From positions 5,332,001 to 5,396,000 of the forward strand of contig NZ_CP021108.1 of assembly GCF_002119685.1 (NCBI RefSeq): 64,000 nt of DNA, read 5' to 3'. The position numbers were made by a program, and so were the translations under genes. The notes under the pieces were generated by a model. The model made no database searches, was not told the DNA's origin, and was given only the letters and a program-made list of their open reading frames with translations. How positions within the stretch are numbered: position 1 is the first letter of the stretch; each line of letters opens with the position of its first letter. Positions 18,213 to 26,865 of this stretch are shown here, piece after piece. This DNA comes from Bordetella genomosp. 8. GTDB lineage: Bacteria > Pseudomonadota > Gammaproteobacteria > Burkholderiales > Burkholderiaceae_B.

Positions 18213-19319
18213 TCACGCCGACAGCCGCTTTTCCACGTCGCGATCCAGTTCCAGGCCCCAACCGGGGCCGTCGGGCAGCCGCAGGCGCCCATCGGCGATG
18301 ACGGGGCGGTTGGCGACCAGCGCGTGATACAGCGGATCGCGGTTCGGCTGCATCACCTCCACGCCCACTCCGTTCGGCACGGACGCCGCCAGCATCGCGC
18401 CCACCTGGGGTTCCAGGTGCGACAGCACGCCCACGCCATGGGCCTGCGCCAGCGCGGCCACCTTGCGCCAGGCGGTCGGCCCGCCGCCCCAGCTGGGATC
18501 GTAGTTGCAGATATCGATGGCGCCCGCCGCCATCAGTTCGCGGCAGCCCGCCACGCTGATTTCGCTCTGGCCGGCGCAGATGGGCACGGGCACGGTGCGG
18601 CGCAGGCGCGCCAGGTCCTGGCGGTCGTTGGCCCAGTGGCAGGGCTCCTCCAGCCAGAAGATGTCCAGCGGCTCGACCAGGCGCGCGAACGTCAAGGCCT
18701 GTTCGTAGTTCCAGCCCTGGTTGGGATCCGGCATCAGCTTGAATCCGGGCCCGGCGCCGTCGCGGGCCGCGCGCACGCGTTCCGCGTCGGCCTGCGGCGA
18801 TAGCGCGCCCACCTTCAGCTTGCAACCGGCAAAGCCCTGCGCGCGCAACGATTCCATTTCACGCGCGACGCCCGCCAGGTCGTCTTCGGCGCGGTAATAC
18901 CCCCCCATGGCATACGCCGCCACGTCATCGGCATAGCCGCCCCACATCCGGTGCAAAGGCACCTCGAGCGCCTTGCCGACAGCGTCCCACAAGGCCGCGT
19001 CGACGCAGGCGATGGCGCGTATCGCCATGCGGCGGTCGCGCAGGATGTCGCGCGTGGCCGGCTGCATGGCTTCCCAGCAGGCTTCGACCAGGAAGGCATC
19101 GCGCCCGACCAGGACGGGCGCCAGCTCGTCGCGGATCAGGCGCAGGATCTCCGCCTGGCCGGTGTCCTCGTTGTTGCCGAAGCACTCCCCGACGATGCCC
19201 TGGTCCGTGTAGACGCGCGTCAGCACCGTGCAGCGGTGCGTGATGAAGGCCGTCGCGGCCTTCAGGGGCCGCGGCAGCGGCATGCGCAGGGGAATGGCTT
19301 CGATACGTTCTATTCGCAT
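18213..19319 (-). CDS. Enolase superfamily enzyme, mandelate racemase/muconate lactonizing group
   Basis: 368 residues. The barrel carries the KxK pair (Lys167, Lys169 in CKLKVG), metal ligands near Asp198 (PDPNQGW), Glu224 (WLEEP) and Glu253 (AGQSE), and His301 (LSHLEP), a mandelate-racemase-type arrangement. Members racemise, dehydrate or cycloisomerise carboxylic acids through an enolate. GGAGCAGCA precedes the ATG. Next to a lactonase and CoA-dependent enzymes, an acid-sugar dehydratase or cycloisomerase role is likely; the substrate is unknown. Confidence 0.88.
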   Translation of the reverse strand: MRIERIEAIPLRMPLPRPLKAATAFITHRCTVLTRVYTDQGIVGECFGNNEDTGQAEILRLIRDELAPVLVGRDAFLVEACWEAMQPATRDILRDRRMAIRAIACVDAALWDAVGKALEVPLHRMWGGYADDVAAYAMGGYYRAEDDLAGVAREMESLRAQGFAGCKLKVGALSPQADAERVRAARDGAGPGFKLMPDPNQGWNYEQALTFARLVEPLDIFWLEEPCHWANDRQDLARLRRTVPVPICAGQSEISVAGCRELMAAGAIDICNYDPSWGGGPTAWRKVAALAQAHGVGVLSHLEPQVGAMLAASVPNGVGVEVMQPNRDPLYHALVANRPVIADGRLRLPDGPGWGLELDRDVEKRLSA

Positions 19320-19355
19320 TGCTGCTCCAGGGAATCGGCGGCGCGGCGCGTCGGC

Positions 19356-20207
19356 CTAGCGCTCCCGCAAGGCCTCCGTCGGCACCGGGCGCGGCGGGTG
19401 GCCTTCGTACAGGGGAATGTACTGCCGCGGGATCGGCCCCTTGTTGCGCCCCCCCTGGCGAGTCTGCTCCCAGGCGTGCGCCAGGATGCCCACCGAGCGC
19501 GACAGGCAGAACAGCCCGCGCGCCAAGGGCGCGGGGAATCCCAGTTCCGCATAGATCACCGCGGTCGCGCCGTCGATGTTCATCGGGATGGTCTTGCCCT
19601 TGCGCGCCGCCAGTTCGGCTTCGATGGCGCGCGCGATGGCCGCGTACTCGCCGCTGACCTCGCCCGCGCCGGCGGCCTGGTCGACCAGCGCCAGCAGGCG
19701 CGGCGCGCGCGGATCGACGGGGTGAAAGCGATGGCCGAAGCCCGATACGAACTTGCCGTAGTTCTCGATATAGGTATCGAGCGCGGCGCTCACCGCGGCT
19801 TCGCGCGTTTCGCCGCCGCGCATGCGCGTCGCCGCGTCCTCATACAGTTCGACCGCCTGCTCGCCGGCGCCTCCGTGCACGTCGCCCAGCACGTTGACCG
19901 CTGAAGCCATGGCGTTGTTCAGCCCCACGCCGCAGGTCGCCGCCATGCGCGCGATGGCGATGCTGGGCGCCTGCGGACCGTGGTCCACGCCGGCCATCAG
20001 CGCCGCGTCCAGCAAACGGCCCTGTCCGGGCGTGGGCAGTTCGCCGCGCAGCATCAGCCACGCCATCTGCGCGAAGCCCACGTTGCCGATCAGGTCCTCG
20101 ATGGCGTAACCGTGAAAGCGGATCACGCCCGGCCGCATGTCGGTGATTTCCGTATGCCACCACTTGCGGCTTTCCAGTCCGTCGTCCTTCAATTCACCTG
20201 CGCTCAT
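19356..20207 (-). CDS. Citryl-CoA lyase-like protein (citrate synthase family)
   Basis: 283 residues, shorter than full citrate synthase and close in size to the stand-alone citryl-CoA-lyase module. It has the active-site regions NVLGDVHGGAGEQA and SGFGHRFHPVDPR, with the His and Asp expected in the citrate-synthase fold. It should cleave or form a 3-hydroxy-3-carboxyacyl-CoA. Since a CoA-transferase gene lies just upstream in the operon, cleavage of a citryl-, citramalyl- or malyl-like CoA ester is the favoured role. Confidence 0.85.
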   Translation of the reverse strand: MSAGELKDDGLESRKWWHTEITDMRPGVIRFHGYAIEDLIGNVGFAQMAWLMLRGELPTPGQGRLLDAALMAGVDHGPQAPSIAIARMAATCGVGLNNAMASAVNVLGDVHGGAGEQAVELYEDAATRMRGGETREAAVSAALDTYIENYGKFVSGFGHRFHPVDPRAPRLLALVDQAAGAGEVSGEYAAIARAIEAELAARKGKTIPMNIDGATAVIYAELGFPAPLARGLFCLSRSVGILAHAWEQTRQGGRNKGPIPRQYIPLYEGHPPRPVPTEALRER

Positions 20208-20270
20208 ATCGCATCCTGCCCTTCGATTGGTTGACGTTCATGGCGCGGCGCCTCGGCGCCGGCGCCGCCT

Positions 20271-21470
20271 TCAAATGGCGCCCCCGTCCCTGAGCCGGCG
20301 GATCTCGTCGGCGCCGTAGCCCAGCTCGGCCAGCAGTTCGTCGCTGTGCTGCCCCAGCATGGGCGGCGGGCTGTCCACGGCGGGCGCCTCGCCATCCAGC
20401 TTGAAACCGGTGCGCACCAGGCGCACGTCGCGGCCGACGCCGGGCACGTCGACGAAATTCGCCACCATGCCGCGTTCGCTGATCTGCGGATGCGCCAGCG
20501 CCTGTTCCACCGTATAGACCGGTCCCGACGGCACGCCCGCCTGCGTCAGCAGCGGCCACCACGCCTGCGCGCCGCGCGCGCTCAGCGCCGACTCCAGCTC
20601 CGCCTTGAGCGCGAAGCGGTTGCGCAGCCGCGCATGGCGTTCGGCGTAATCGGGATGGGCGATCAGGTCCTCGCGCCCCACCACGCGGCACAGCGCTTCG
20701 AACTGTTCCTGCTTGTTGGCGGCGATGTTCAGCAGTCCCTCGCCCGTCTGGAACGTGCCCGAAGGACTGGCGGTGATGTTTTCGTTGCCCATGGGACCGG
20801 GTGTGCGCCCCGCCACCAGGAAGTTCGACACCGCCCATCCCATGGTCGCCATCGTCGCCTCCAGCATGGACACGTCGATGAAACGCGCCTGCGTGCGCGG
20901 CTTTTCCGCCAGCGCCGCCGCGACGGCGAAGGCGGCGGTCATCCCGCCTATGGTGTCGGCGATCGGATAGCCCACCCGATACGGCGCGGTCTGCGGATCG
21001 CCGGTAATGCTCATCACGCCGGACATGCCCTGGATGATCTGGTCGTAGGCCGGATAGTCCTTCAAGGGACCGTCCTGGCCGAAGCCGGAAATCGCGCAGT
21101 ACACCAGGTCCGGCCTGTGCTCGCGCAGCACGTCGAAGCCCAGCCCCAGCCGCTTCATCACCCCCGGGCGAAAGTTCTCCACCAGCACGTCCGCTTCGCG
21201 CACCAGCCGCAGGAAGACCTGCTTGCCTTCGGCATGCTTGAGGTTCACGGAGATCGACCGCTTGCCGGCATTCTGGGCCAGGAAGGACACGCCCATATGG
21301 GCCTTGTTCAGCTCGGGATCGGCGCCCAGCTGGCGCGCCAGGTCGCCGCTTCCCGGCGTTTCCACCTTGATGACGTCGGCGCCCATGTGGGCCAGTTGGT
21401 GACAGCAGAACGGTCCGGCCAGCACGTTGGTCAGATCCAGCACGCGTATGCCTGCCAGGGGTTTGGACAT
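20271..21470 (-). CDS. CaiB/BaiF family CoA-transferase
   Basis: 399 residues of the family III CoA-transferases, with the start MSKPLAGIRVLDLTNVLAGP, an ENFRPGVMKRLGLG motif and the likely catalytic Asp143 in YPAYDQIIQGMSG, which would form the aspartyl-CoA anhydride. AGGA precedes ATG 21470; the frame stays open to 21539 without a better site. It probably activates the pathway's carboxylic acid using CoA from a donor such as succinyl-CoA, feeding the crotonase and citryl-CoA-lyase-like enzymes of the same operon. Confidence 0.9.
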   Translation of the reverse strand: MSKPLAGIRVLDLTNVLAGPFCCHQLAHMGADVIKVETPGSGDLARQLGADPELNKAHMGVSFLAQNAGKRSISVNLKHAEGKQVFLRLVREADVLVENFRPGVMKRLGLGFDVLREHRPDLVYCAISGFGQDGPLKDYPAYDQIIQGMSGVMSITGDPQTAPYRVGYPIADTIGGMTAAFAVAAALAEKPRTQARFIDVSMLEATMATMGWAVSNFLVAGRTPGPMGNENITASPSGTFQTGEGLLNIAANKQEQFEALCRVVGREDLIAHPDYAERHARLRNRFALKAELESALSARGAQAWWPLLTQAGVPSGPVYTVEQALAHPQISERGMVANFVDVPGVGRDVRLVRTGFKLDGEAPAVDSPPPMLGQHSDELLAELGYGADEIRRLRDGGAI

Positions 21471-21543
21471 GTAGGATTCCTCTTCGATACGGCAGCGGCG
21501 GTCCGCATCCCAGCGATACGGCCCCGCGCCTTGCTTCAACTCG

Positions 21544-22554
21544 CTATTCCGGCTTGATGCCGGCCTTCTCCATCACGCCGTGCCAGCGCGCGATTTCGTC
21601 GCGGACCAGCTTGGCCGCCTGTTCCGGCGTACTGCCCACGGGCTCCAGCGCCAGTTCGCGCAGCTGCGCCCGCATGTCGGGGCTTTGCAGCGACTTCACC
21701 ATCGCCGCGTTCAACTTGTCGATGACCGGCTTGGGCGTGCCGGCCGGCGCGGCGAAGCCCACCCAGAACTGCATATCCATGCCCGGCAGGCCGGATTCCT
21801 TGGCGTCCGGCACATCGGGCAACGCCTCGATGCGATGGTCGCTGGCCACCATCAGCGCGCGCAGCTTGCCGGAACGGATCTGCGCCAGCGCGGTCGGCAC
21901 CGACGTGATCATTGCCTGCACGCGGCCGGCCAGCAGGTCCTGCAGGGCCGCGCCCGCGCCGCGGAAGGGAATGTGCGACATCTTCACGCCCGCCAGGCTA
22001 TTGAACAGCTCGCCGCCCAGGTGCGTATTGGTGCCCACCCCGCCGGAACCGAAGAAATACTTGTCGGGATGCGCCTTGACCAGCGCGATGAACTCCTGCA
22101 CGGTCTTGGCCGGAACGGAGGGATGCACCACCAGCACGTGCGGCACCTGCACCAGGGTCGTGATGTTGGTGAAGGCCTTGTTGGGATCGTAGGGGAGGTT
22201 CTTGATCAGGCTGGCCGCGATGGCATAGGACATCTCCTGCGTCAGCAGCGTGTAGCCGTCGGGCGCCGAGCGCGCGGCGCCGCCCCAGCCGATCACGCCG
22301 CCCCCGCCCGTGCGGTTCTCCACCACCACGGAGGTATTCAGCGCCTGGCCCAGGGCCTTGGCTTCCAGGCGGGCCACCAGATCCGTCGACCCACCCACGC
22401 TGAAGGGCACGATGATATTGATGGGATGGCTGGGATAGTCGTCCGCGGCCGTCGCCGCGCCCGCCACGCAGAATGCGAGCAGTGCGCCGCACAAGCGGCC
22501 CGTCCAGGTTCTGGTCCAGGCGCGCTGCTCCCCGCCGGGCGTGGTTTGTTTCAT
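21544..22554 (-). CDS. Bug family (TctC-like) tripartite tricarboxylate receptor
   Basis: 336 residues with a signal peptide ending GAATAADDYP and the Bug-family start PSHPINIIVPFSVGGSTDLVAR. Conserved loops include GGGGVIGWG and SHIPFRGAGAALQDLLAGRV. Such proteins bind carboxylated solutes in the periplasm; no TctA/TctB membrane genes are in the window, so this is an orphan receptor. AAGGAGA precedes the ATG. It sits directly next to another Bug gene inside the catabolic operon. Confidence 0.9.
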   Translation of the reverse strand: MKQTTPGGEQRAWTRTWTGRLCGALLAFCVAGAATAADDYPSHPINIIVPFSVGGSTDLVARLEAKALGQALNTSVVVENRTGGGGVIGWGGAARSAPDGYTLLTQEMSYAIAASLIKNLPYDPNKAFTNITTLVQVPHVLVVHPSVPAKTVQEFIALVKAHPDKYFFGSGGVGTNTHLGGELFNSLAGVKMSHIPFRGAGAALQDLLAGRVQAMITSVPTALAQIRSGKLRALMVASDHRIEALPDVPDAKESGLPGMDMQFWVGFAAPAGTPKPVIDKLNAAMVKSLQSPDMRAQLRELALEPVGSTPEQAAKLVRDEIARWHGVMEKAGIKPE

Positions 22555-22605
22555 CTCGTCTCCTTGCTTTGTTAGTCGTTCAAACCGGAATGGCCGCGCG
22601 CGGCC

Positions 22606-23589
22606 TTACTCCATCTTCGTGCCGGAATCGCGCACCGCCTTGCCCCAGCGCTCGTATTCGCTGGCCATGAACTTCGATGCATCGGCCACGCTGCCGCCCA
22701 GCGTGACGCTGCCTTCGGCCGCGAAGCGCTGCTGCGTCAGGGGCTGCTTCAGCGCTTCGTTCGTCGCGCGGTTCAGGTTTTCGACGATCGAGGCCGGCGT
22801 GCCGCGCGGCGCCACCAGCGCCTTCCAGTCCTCGGCCTCGAAGTCGGGATAGCCTTGTTCGGCGATCGTCGGCACATCCTTGGCTACCGGCAGCCGCTTG
22901 AGCGAGGTGACCGCCACCGCGTGCAGCTTGCCCGACTGCATCAGGGGCAGCACGCTGGCGGGCGTGCCGAAATACAGGTCCACCTGGCCACCCGCCAGGT
23001 CCGCCAGCGCGCGCGCCGCGCCGGGATAAGGCACGTGGAAGATCTTGATCCCCGCCTGGATGGCGAACATCTCGCCAGCCAGGTGGCCGACGGTGCCGAT
23101 GCCGGCGGACGCCATGTTGAGCTTGCCGGGATTGGCCTTGGCCGCGTCGACCAGGCTTTTCAGCGTGCTGAGCGGCGAGCCTTCGCGCACCACCAGGATC
23201 ATGGGCTGGCCGGACACCAGCGCGATGGGCGCGAAGTCCTTGCGCGCGTCATACGGCATGGACTTGTACAGCGAGGGATTGATGGCCAGATTGGAGGTCT
23301 GCCCCATGCCTATCGTCATGCCGTCGGCGTTGGCATGGGACAGCAGCCCCAGGCCGATATTGCCGCCCGCGCCGGGACGGTTCTCCACGACGATGTTCCA
23401 ACCGGTCAGCTGCGTGATGGCCTGCGCGATCGTGCGCGACGACGCATCGGTGCCGCCACCCGGCGGAAACGGCACGATCAGCGTGACAGGGCCGGAGGGA
23501 TATTTGCCTTGCGCGCGGCCGATCGCCGGCAGCGACAACAGCGGCGCGGCGGCCATGCCTGCCAGCAGGTTGCGGCGGTGTGGGTTCAT
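22606..23589 (-). CDS. Bug family (TctC-like) tripartite tricarboxylate receptor
   Basis: 327 residues. The N-terminus HRRNLLAGMAAAPLLSLPA has a twin-arginine look (RRN followed by a hydrophobic run), unusual beside the plain Sec signal of its neighbour. Bug motifs are SGPVTLIVPFPPGGGTDASS, GAGGNIG and FHVPYPGAARALADLAGG. AGGAGA precedes the ATG. It likely captures the operon's carboxylate substrate or a second intermediate; it is not a recent duplicate of the adjacent Bug gene. Confidence 0.9.
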   Translation of the reverse strand: MNPHRRNLLAGMAAAPLLSLPAIGRAQGKYPSGPVTLIVPFPPGGGTDASSRTIAQAITQLTGWNIVVENRPGAGGNIGLGLLSHANADGMTIGMGQTSNLAINPSLYKSMPYDARKDFAPIALVSGQPMILVVREGSPLSTLKSLVDAAKANPGKLNMASAGIGTVGHLAGEMFAIQAGIKIFHVPYPGAARALADLAGGQVDLYFGTPASVLPLMQSGKLHAVAVTSLKRLPVAKDVPTIAEQGYPDFEAEDWKALVAPRGTPASIVENLNRATNEALKQPLTQQRFAAEGSVTLGGSVADASKFMASEYERWGKAVRDSGTKME

Positions 23590-23658
23590 GGGGTCTCCTC
23601 GATAGAGCTTTGTTTATGAAAAAAGGGGGGGTGGCCGCGACGCGGCCGTGGACATCGG

Positions 23659-24495
23659 CTATTCGTTTGCGCGGCGCGCGCGTATGGCCGCGTTCACGCT
23701 CTGGCCATAGCGCATCGCGCCTTCCCAATCGGCAACCTGGGCGGGCACATGGTCCAGCGATTTCTTGGTTTCTTCCAGCGCGGCGACGTCGAACCCGGCG
23801 ATGCGCGTGGCGAGTTCGGCTGCCCGCGCAAGCAGCCGGTCGGCCGCCACCACTTCGTTGACCACGCCCCAGCGTTCGGCCGTATGCGCGTCGATGCGCT
23901 CGGCAGTCAACAGCATCCACGCCACGCGCTTGCGCGGCCAGGACAGCATGCCGGTCGGCCCGGCCGCGCCGGCATAGGCCGACGACGCCAGTTCCGGGCA
24001 CCCCAGCCAGGCGTCTTCCGCGGCCAGGGCCAGGTCGCAGGAGTTCACCAGCGTCATCCCGCCGCCCAGCGCCATGCCGTTGACGGCGGCGATGAACACC
24101 GCGGGGTGGCGGCGTATCGCCATGTTGACGGCGATCCACTCGTCGCCCGAGGTATCCCGCTGGCCGGCCGCCAGCTCGCTGGCGCGCTCCTTCAGATCGA
24201 GTCCCGCGCAGAAACTGCCGTCGGTGCCGGTCAATACGATGCAGCGGGCCTGGCCCTGCAGGCTGTCGAAAGCGCGCAGCAGCGCGATGCGCGCGCGGCG
24301 ATCCAGCGCATTGCGCTTCTCAGGCCGTGCGATGCGGACGACGGCCCAGCCTTGATGGCGCTCGATGACGATGGGGTCCGCGTCGGGCGCGGTCACCGCC
24401 GGCGGCGCACTGTTCGCCAGGACGTCGGGGCCAGGCGGAACGCCGGCCGACGCGAGATCTGGCAAGGCGCCAGGTCTTGTCTCCATGAGTTTCAT
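23659..24495 (-). CDS. Enoyl-CoA hydratase/isomerase (crotonase) family protein
   Basis: About 278 residues. A roughly 40-residue Pro/Ala-rich N-terminal extension precedes the crotonase fold. Oxyanion-hole motifs are FCAGLDLKE and NGMALGGG. In hydratases the next residues are usually CEL with catalytic Glu; here they read MTL, so one of the two hydratase glutamates seems lost, while the second is retained in GCPELASS. This argues for isomerase, lyase or hydrolase chemistry. ATG 24495 is chosen because an upstream ATG at 24546 would place promoter and operator inside the gene. It is the first gene of the operon. Confidence 0.85.
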   Translation of the reverse strand: MKLMETRPGALPDLASAGVPPGPDVLANSAPPAVTAPDADPIVIERHQGWAVVRIARPEKRNALDRRARIALLRAFDSLQGQARCIVLTGTDGSFCAGLDLKERASELAAGQRDTSGDEWIAVNMAIRRHPAVFIAAVNGMALGGGMTLVNSCDLALAAEDAWLGCPELASSAYAGAAGPTGMLSWPRKRVAWMLLTAERIDAHTAERWGVVNEVVAADRLLARAAELATRIAGFDVAALEETKKSLDHVPAQVADWEGAMRYGQSVNAAIRARRANE

Positions 24496-24499
24496 TAGA

Positions 24500-24514
24500 T
24501 AGAATATCGTTCTA
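24500..24514. promoter_or_regulatory. Candidate IclR operator TAGAA-N5-TTCTA
   Basis: A perfect 5-bp inverted repeat with a 5-nt spacer, the geometry common for IclR-family sites, between the crotonase operon and the divergent IclR gene. It lies just downstream of the predicted minus-strand -10 box, over the expected start point, which fits repression. Confidence 0.55.
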
Positions 24515-24517
24515 ACT

Positions 24518-24546
24518 ATGATGTACGGGTCCGAGGCGGATGTCAA
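24518..24546 (-). promoter_or_regulatory. Predicted sigma-70 promoter of the crotonase operon
   Basis: Read on the minus strand: perfect -35 TTGACA (24546-24541), a 17-nt spacer and -10 CATCAT (24523-24518, 4 of 6 consensus). The operator palindrome follows at once. If correct, the upstream IclR start at 24540 is unlikely, because the -35 box would be coding. Confidence 0.5.
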
Positions 24547-24605
24547 TTCGCACGGGCGTTCCGCGCTCCCGCCCTTCGCATTCCCGCATCCGTCAGCCCG
24601 AATAC

Positions 24606-25334
24606 ATGCCGCGCAAATCCGCCATACCTTCCATTGCCGACCGCAACGCCGCCGAAGGCGGCGTTGCCGCTGTCGATCGCGCGCTTTCCGTGCTTGGCGT
24701 CTTCTCCGCCGCCACGCCTTTGCTCAGCCTGGCGGACATCTCCACGCTGACGGAGATGCACAAAAGCACCGTCCTGCGCCTGCTCGCGTCCCTGGAGCAT
24801 GCCCACCTCATCCGGCGCCAGCCGGACGGCCGCTACGCCCTGGGCGCGGGCATCGTCCGCCTGCACCAGATCTACGCGGCGTCGTTTTCGCTGGAGTCGG
24901 TCATCATGCCCGCGCTGCGCGAGCTGGTCGCCCAGACCAAGGAAAGCGCGGCCTTCCACGTCCAGCAGGGCGATCGCCGCCTCTGCCTGCATCGCGTCGA
25001 CTCGCCCCGCCCCGTGCGCGACCACATCCGCCCGGGCGACCTGCTGCCCCTGGACCGCGGTGCCGGCGGCCGCATCATCACGGCCTACTCGGGCGCCGCG
25101 GGCGCCATGTACGCCCGCATCCGCCGCGACCAGGTGGTGGTGCTCGTCGGCGACCGCATCCCGGAGATCGCCGGCATCGCCGCCCCGGTCTTCAACCCGG
25201 ACGGCGAATGCCTGGGCGCGCTCACGCTGACCATGCCCACGGACCGCTTCGACGCCGCCTTCGAAAAGCCCGTCGTCCAGGGCGCGCGCAAACTGACCGC
25301 CCTGCTGGGCGGGGAGTACCCGCCGCCGCCCTGA
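24606..25334 (+). CDS. IclR family transcriptional regulator
   Basis: 242 residues from ATG 24606 (264 from ATG 24540). The N-terminal winged HTH (AAVDRALSVLGVF, LADISTLTEMHKSTVLRLL, QPDGRYALG) is followed by the IclR effector domain (ESAAFHVQQGDRRLCLHRV, and GIAAPVFNPDGECLGALTL near the end). The shorter start leaves the predicted divergent promoter free. It is transcribed away from the lactonase/CoA-transferase operon and probably represses it until a pathway acid binds. Confidence 0.9.
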   Translation: MPRKSAIPSIADRNAAEGGVAAVDRALSVLGVFSAATPLLSLADISTLTEMHKSTVLRLLASLEHAHLIRRQPDGRYALGAGIVRLHQIYAASFSLESVIMPALRELVAQTKESAAFHVQQGDRRLCLHRVDSPRPVRDHIRPGDLLPLDRGAGGRIITAYSGAAGAMYARIRRDQVVVLVGDRIPEIAGIAAPVFNPDGECLGALTLTMPTDRFDAAFEKPVVQGARKLTALLGGEYPPPP

Positions 25335-25390
25335 CCGCCCCTGCCGGCACAGCATTTGCATAACCCCCGCAATCCAAGGGGGAGCGCGCG

Positions 25391-26275
25391 ATGCATATCA
25401 AACAGTTCTTCAGCCTGGCGAAGAAAGCCGTCAATGCGTGGCTGGACGATTACGCGCCCAGCATGGGCGCGGCCATTGCCTTCTATACGGTCTTCTCGCT
25501 GGCGCCGCTGGTCATCATCGTGATCGCGGTGGCGGGCTTCTTCTGGGGCCGCGAAGCGGTGCAGGGGCAGTTGTTCGAGCAGATCAACGCGCTGGTCGGC
25601 GCCGATGGCGCGAAAGCCGTGGAAAGCGTGGTGCAGGGGGCGCAGGCGCCCGCGCAAGGCATCTTCGCCACCATCGTCAGCGTGGTCGTCCTGCTGGTCG
25701 GCTCCACCACAGTCTTCGCCGAATTGCAGAGCGCCCTGGATCGCATCTGGGAAGTCCCCGCGGCGGAGAAGCAGTCCGGCATCTGGAACACCATCCGCGC
25801 CCGGCTGCTGTCGCTGGGACTGGTGCTGGCGCTGGCCTTCCTGCTGATGGTGTCGCTGATCGTCAGCGCCGTGCTGGCCGCGATGGGCAGTTGGGCCTCG
25901 GGAATGATGCCGGGTTGGGAGATCATGCTGCAGGCCATCAACATCGTCGTCGCCCTGGCCATCATGACCGTGCTGTTCGCGATGATCTACCGCTTCATGC
26001 CCAGGGCCTCGGTCGCCTGGCGCGACGTATGGACGGGGGCCTTCGTCACGGCCGTCCTGTTCGAGATCGGCAAATTCCTGATCGGTCTCTACGTCGGCAA
26101 GGCGTCGGTGGCGTCGTCCTATGCGGCGGCGGGCTCGCTGGTCGTCGTGCTGATCTGGGTGTATTACGCGGCCCAGGTCTTTCTGCTGGGCGCGGAGTTC
26201 ACCTGGGTCTATGCCAACGAACACGGCTCGCGCCGGGGCGCGGCGCGGCCGGCGGCTGTTGCCGCTCAGCCCTGA
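25391..26275 (+). CDS. YihY/BrkB family inner-membrane protein
   Basis: 294 residues with about six hydrophobic helices and the family motif region YAPSMGAAIAFYTVFSLAPL near residues 20-40, plus LQSALDRIWEVP. The family was named for Bordetella BrkB, linked to serum resistance, although the general function of YihY proteins is not settled and an earlier RNase BN label was wrong. It has GGGGAG-like sequence before the ATG. It stands alone, converging on the SRPBCC gene with a 4-bp gap. Confidence 0.88.
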   Translation: MHIKQFFSLAKKAVNAWLDDYAPSMGAAIAFYTVFSLAPLVIIVIAVAGFFWGREAVQGQLFEQINALVGADGAKAVESVVQGAQAPAQGIFATIVSVVVLLVGSTTVFAELQSALDRIWEVPAAEKQSGIWNTIRARLLSLGLVLALAFLLMVSLIVSAVLAAMGSWASGMMPGWEIMLQAINIVVALAIMTVLFAMIYRFMPRASVAWRDVWTGAFVTAVLFEIGKFLIGLYVGKASVASSYAAAGSLVVVLIWVYYAAQVFLLGAEFTWVYANEHGSRRGAARPAAVAAQP

Positions 26276-26279
26276 ATGG

Positions 26280-26726
26280 TCAGCCCTGAATGTCGGGCTC
26301 GACCAGTTGGGCCAATTGCGCCAGCGACTCCTGCCAGCCCAGGTAGCACATCTCCACGGGGATCACCTCCGGCAGGCCTTCCTGCAGGATATTCAGCTCC
26401 GTCCCGCACATCACCTGCCGCAAGGTGATCGTCGCCTGCATCTTCCCGGGCATATTGGGATCGTCGAACTGGTCGGAATAGCGGATTTTTTCATTGGGCA
26501 CCAGCTCCAGGTATTCCCCGCCAAAGGAATGGGCCGCGCCCGTGCCGAAGTTCCGGAACGACATCCTGTACGTCCCCCCTACCTTGGGATCCATGTGATG
26601 CACCTGGCAGGTAAAGCCGTAAGGCGCGATCCATTTCGCGATCGCGTCCGGTTCGAGAAAAGCCCGGTACACACGATCGGCGGGCGCCTTCAGCACACGA
26701 TGAAGTTTGACGGTTCCGGTAGCCAT
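26280..26726 (-). CDS. SRPBCC (AHSA1/CalC-like) domain protein
   Basis: 148 residues of the START/SRPBCC ligand-binding fold, AHSA1-like: APADRVYRAFLEPDAIAKW at the N-terminus, GGTYRMSFRNFGTG in the middle and GWQESLAQLAQLVEP in the C-terminal helix. The frame is open upstream to 28346 only as a shadow of the aminotransferase gene; the SRPBCC start MATGTVKLHRVLKAP fixes ATG 26726. Function is unknown; related proteins bind hydrophobic ligands or act in stress responses. Confidence 0.88.
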   Translation of the reverse strand: MATGTVKLHRVLKAPADRVYRAFLEPDAIAKWIAPYGFTCQVHHMDPKVGGTYRMSFRNFGTGAAHSFGGEYLELVPNEKIRYSDQFDDPNMPGKMQATITLRQVMCGTELNILQEGLPEVIPVEMCYLGWQESLAQLAQLVEPDIQG

Positions 26727-26865
26727 GGTGGTTTGCCTCGCAGCAGAGTGGTTGTAGCGGTACGACGATGCAGGCTCCGCGATTTCGACATCGACGGGGC
26801 GCGCCGCCGCCGAAAATAATTTCCGCACTGCAACATTAGGGAAAACGCCTCGTTGCCCGATGGCA

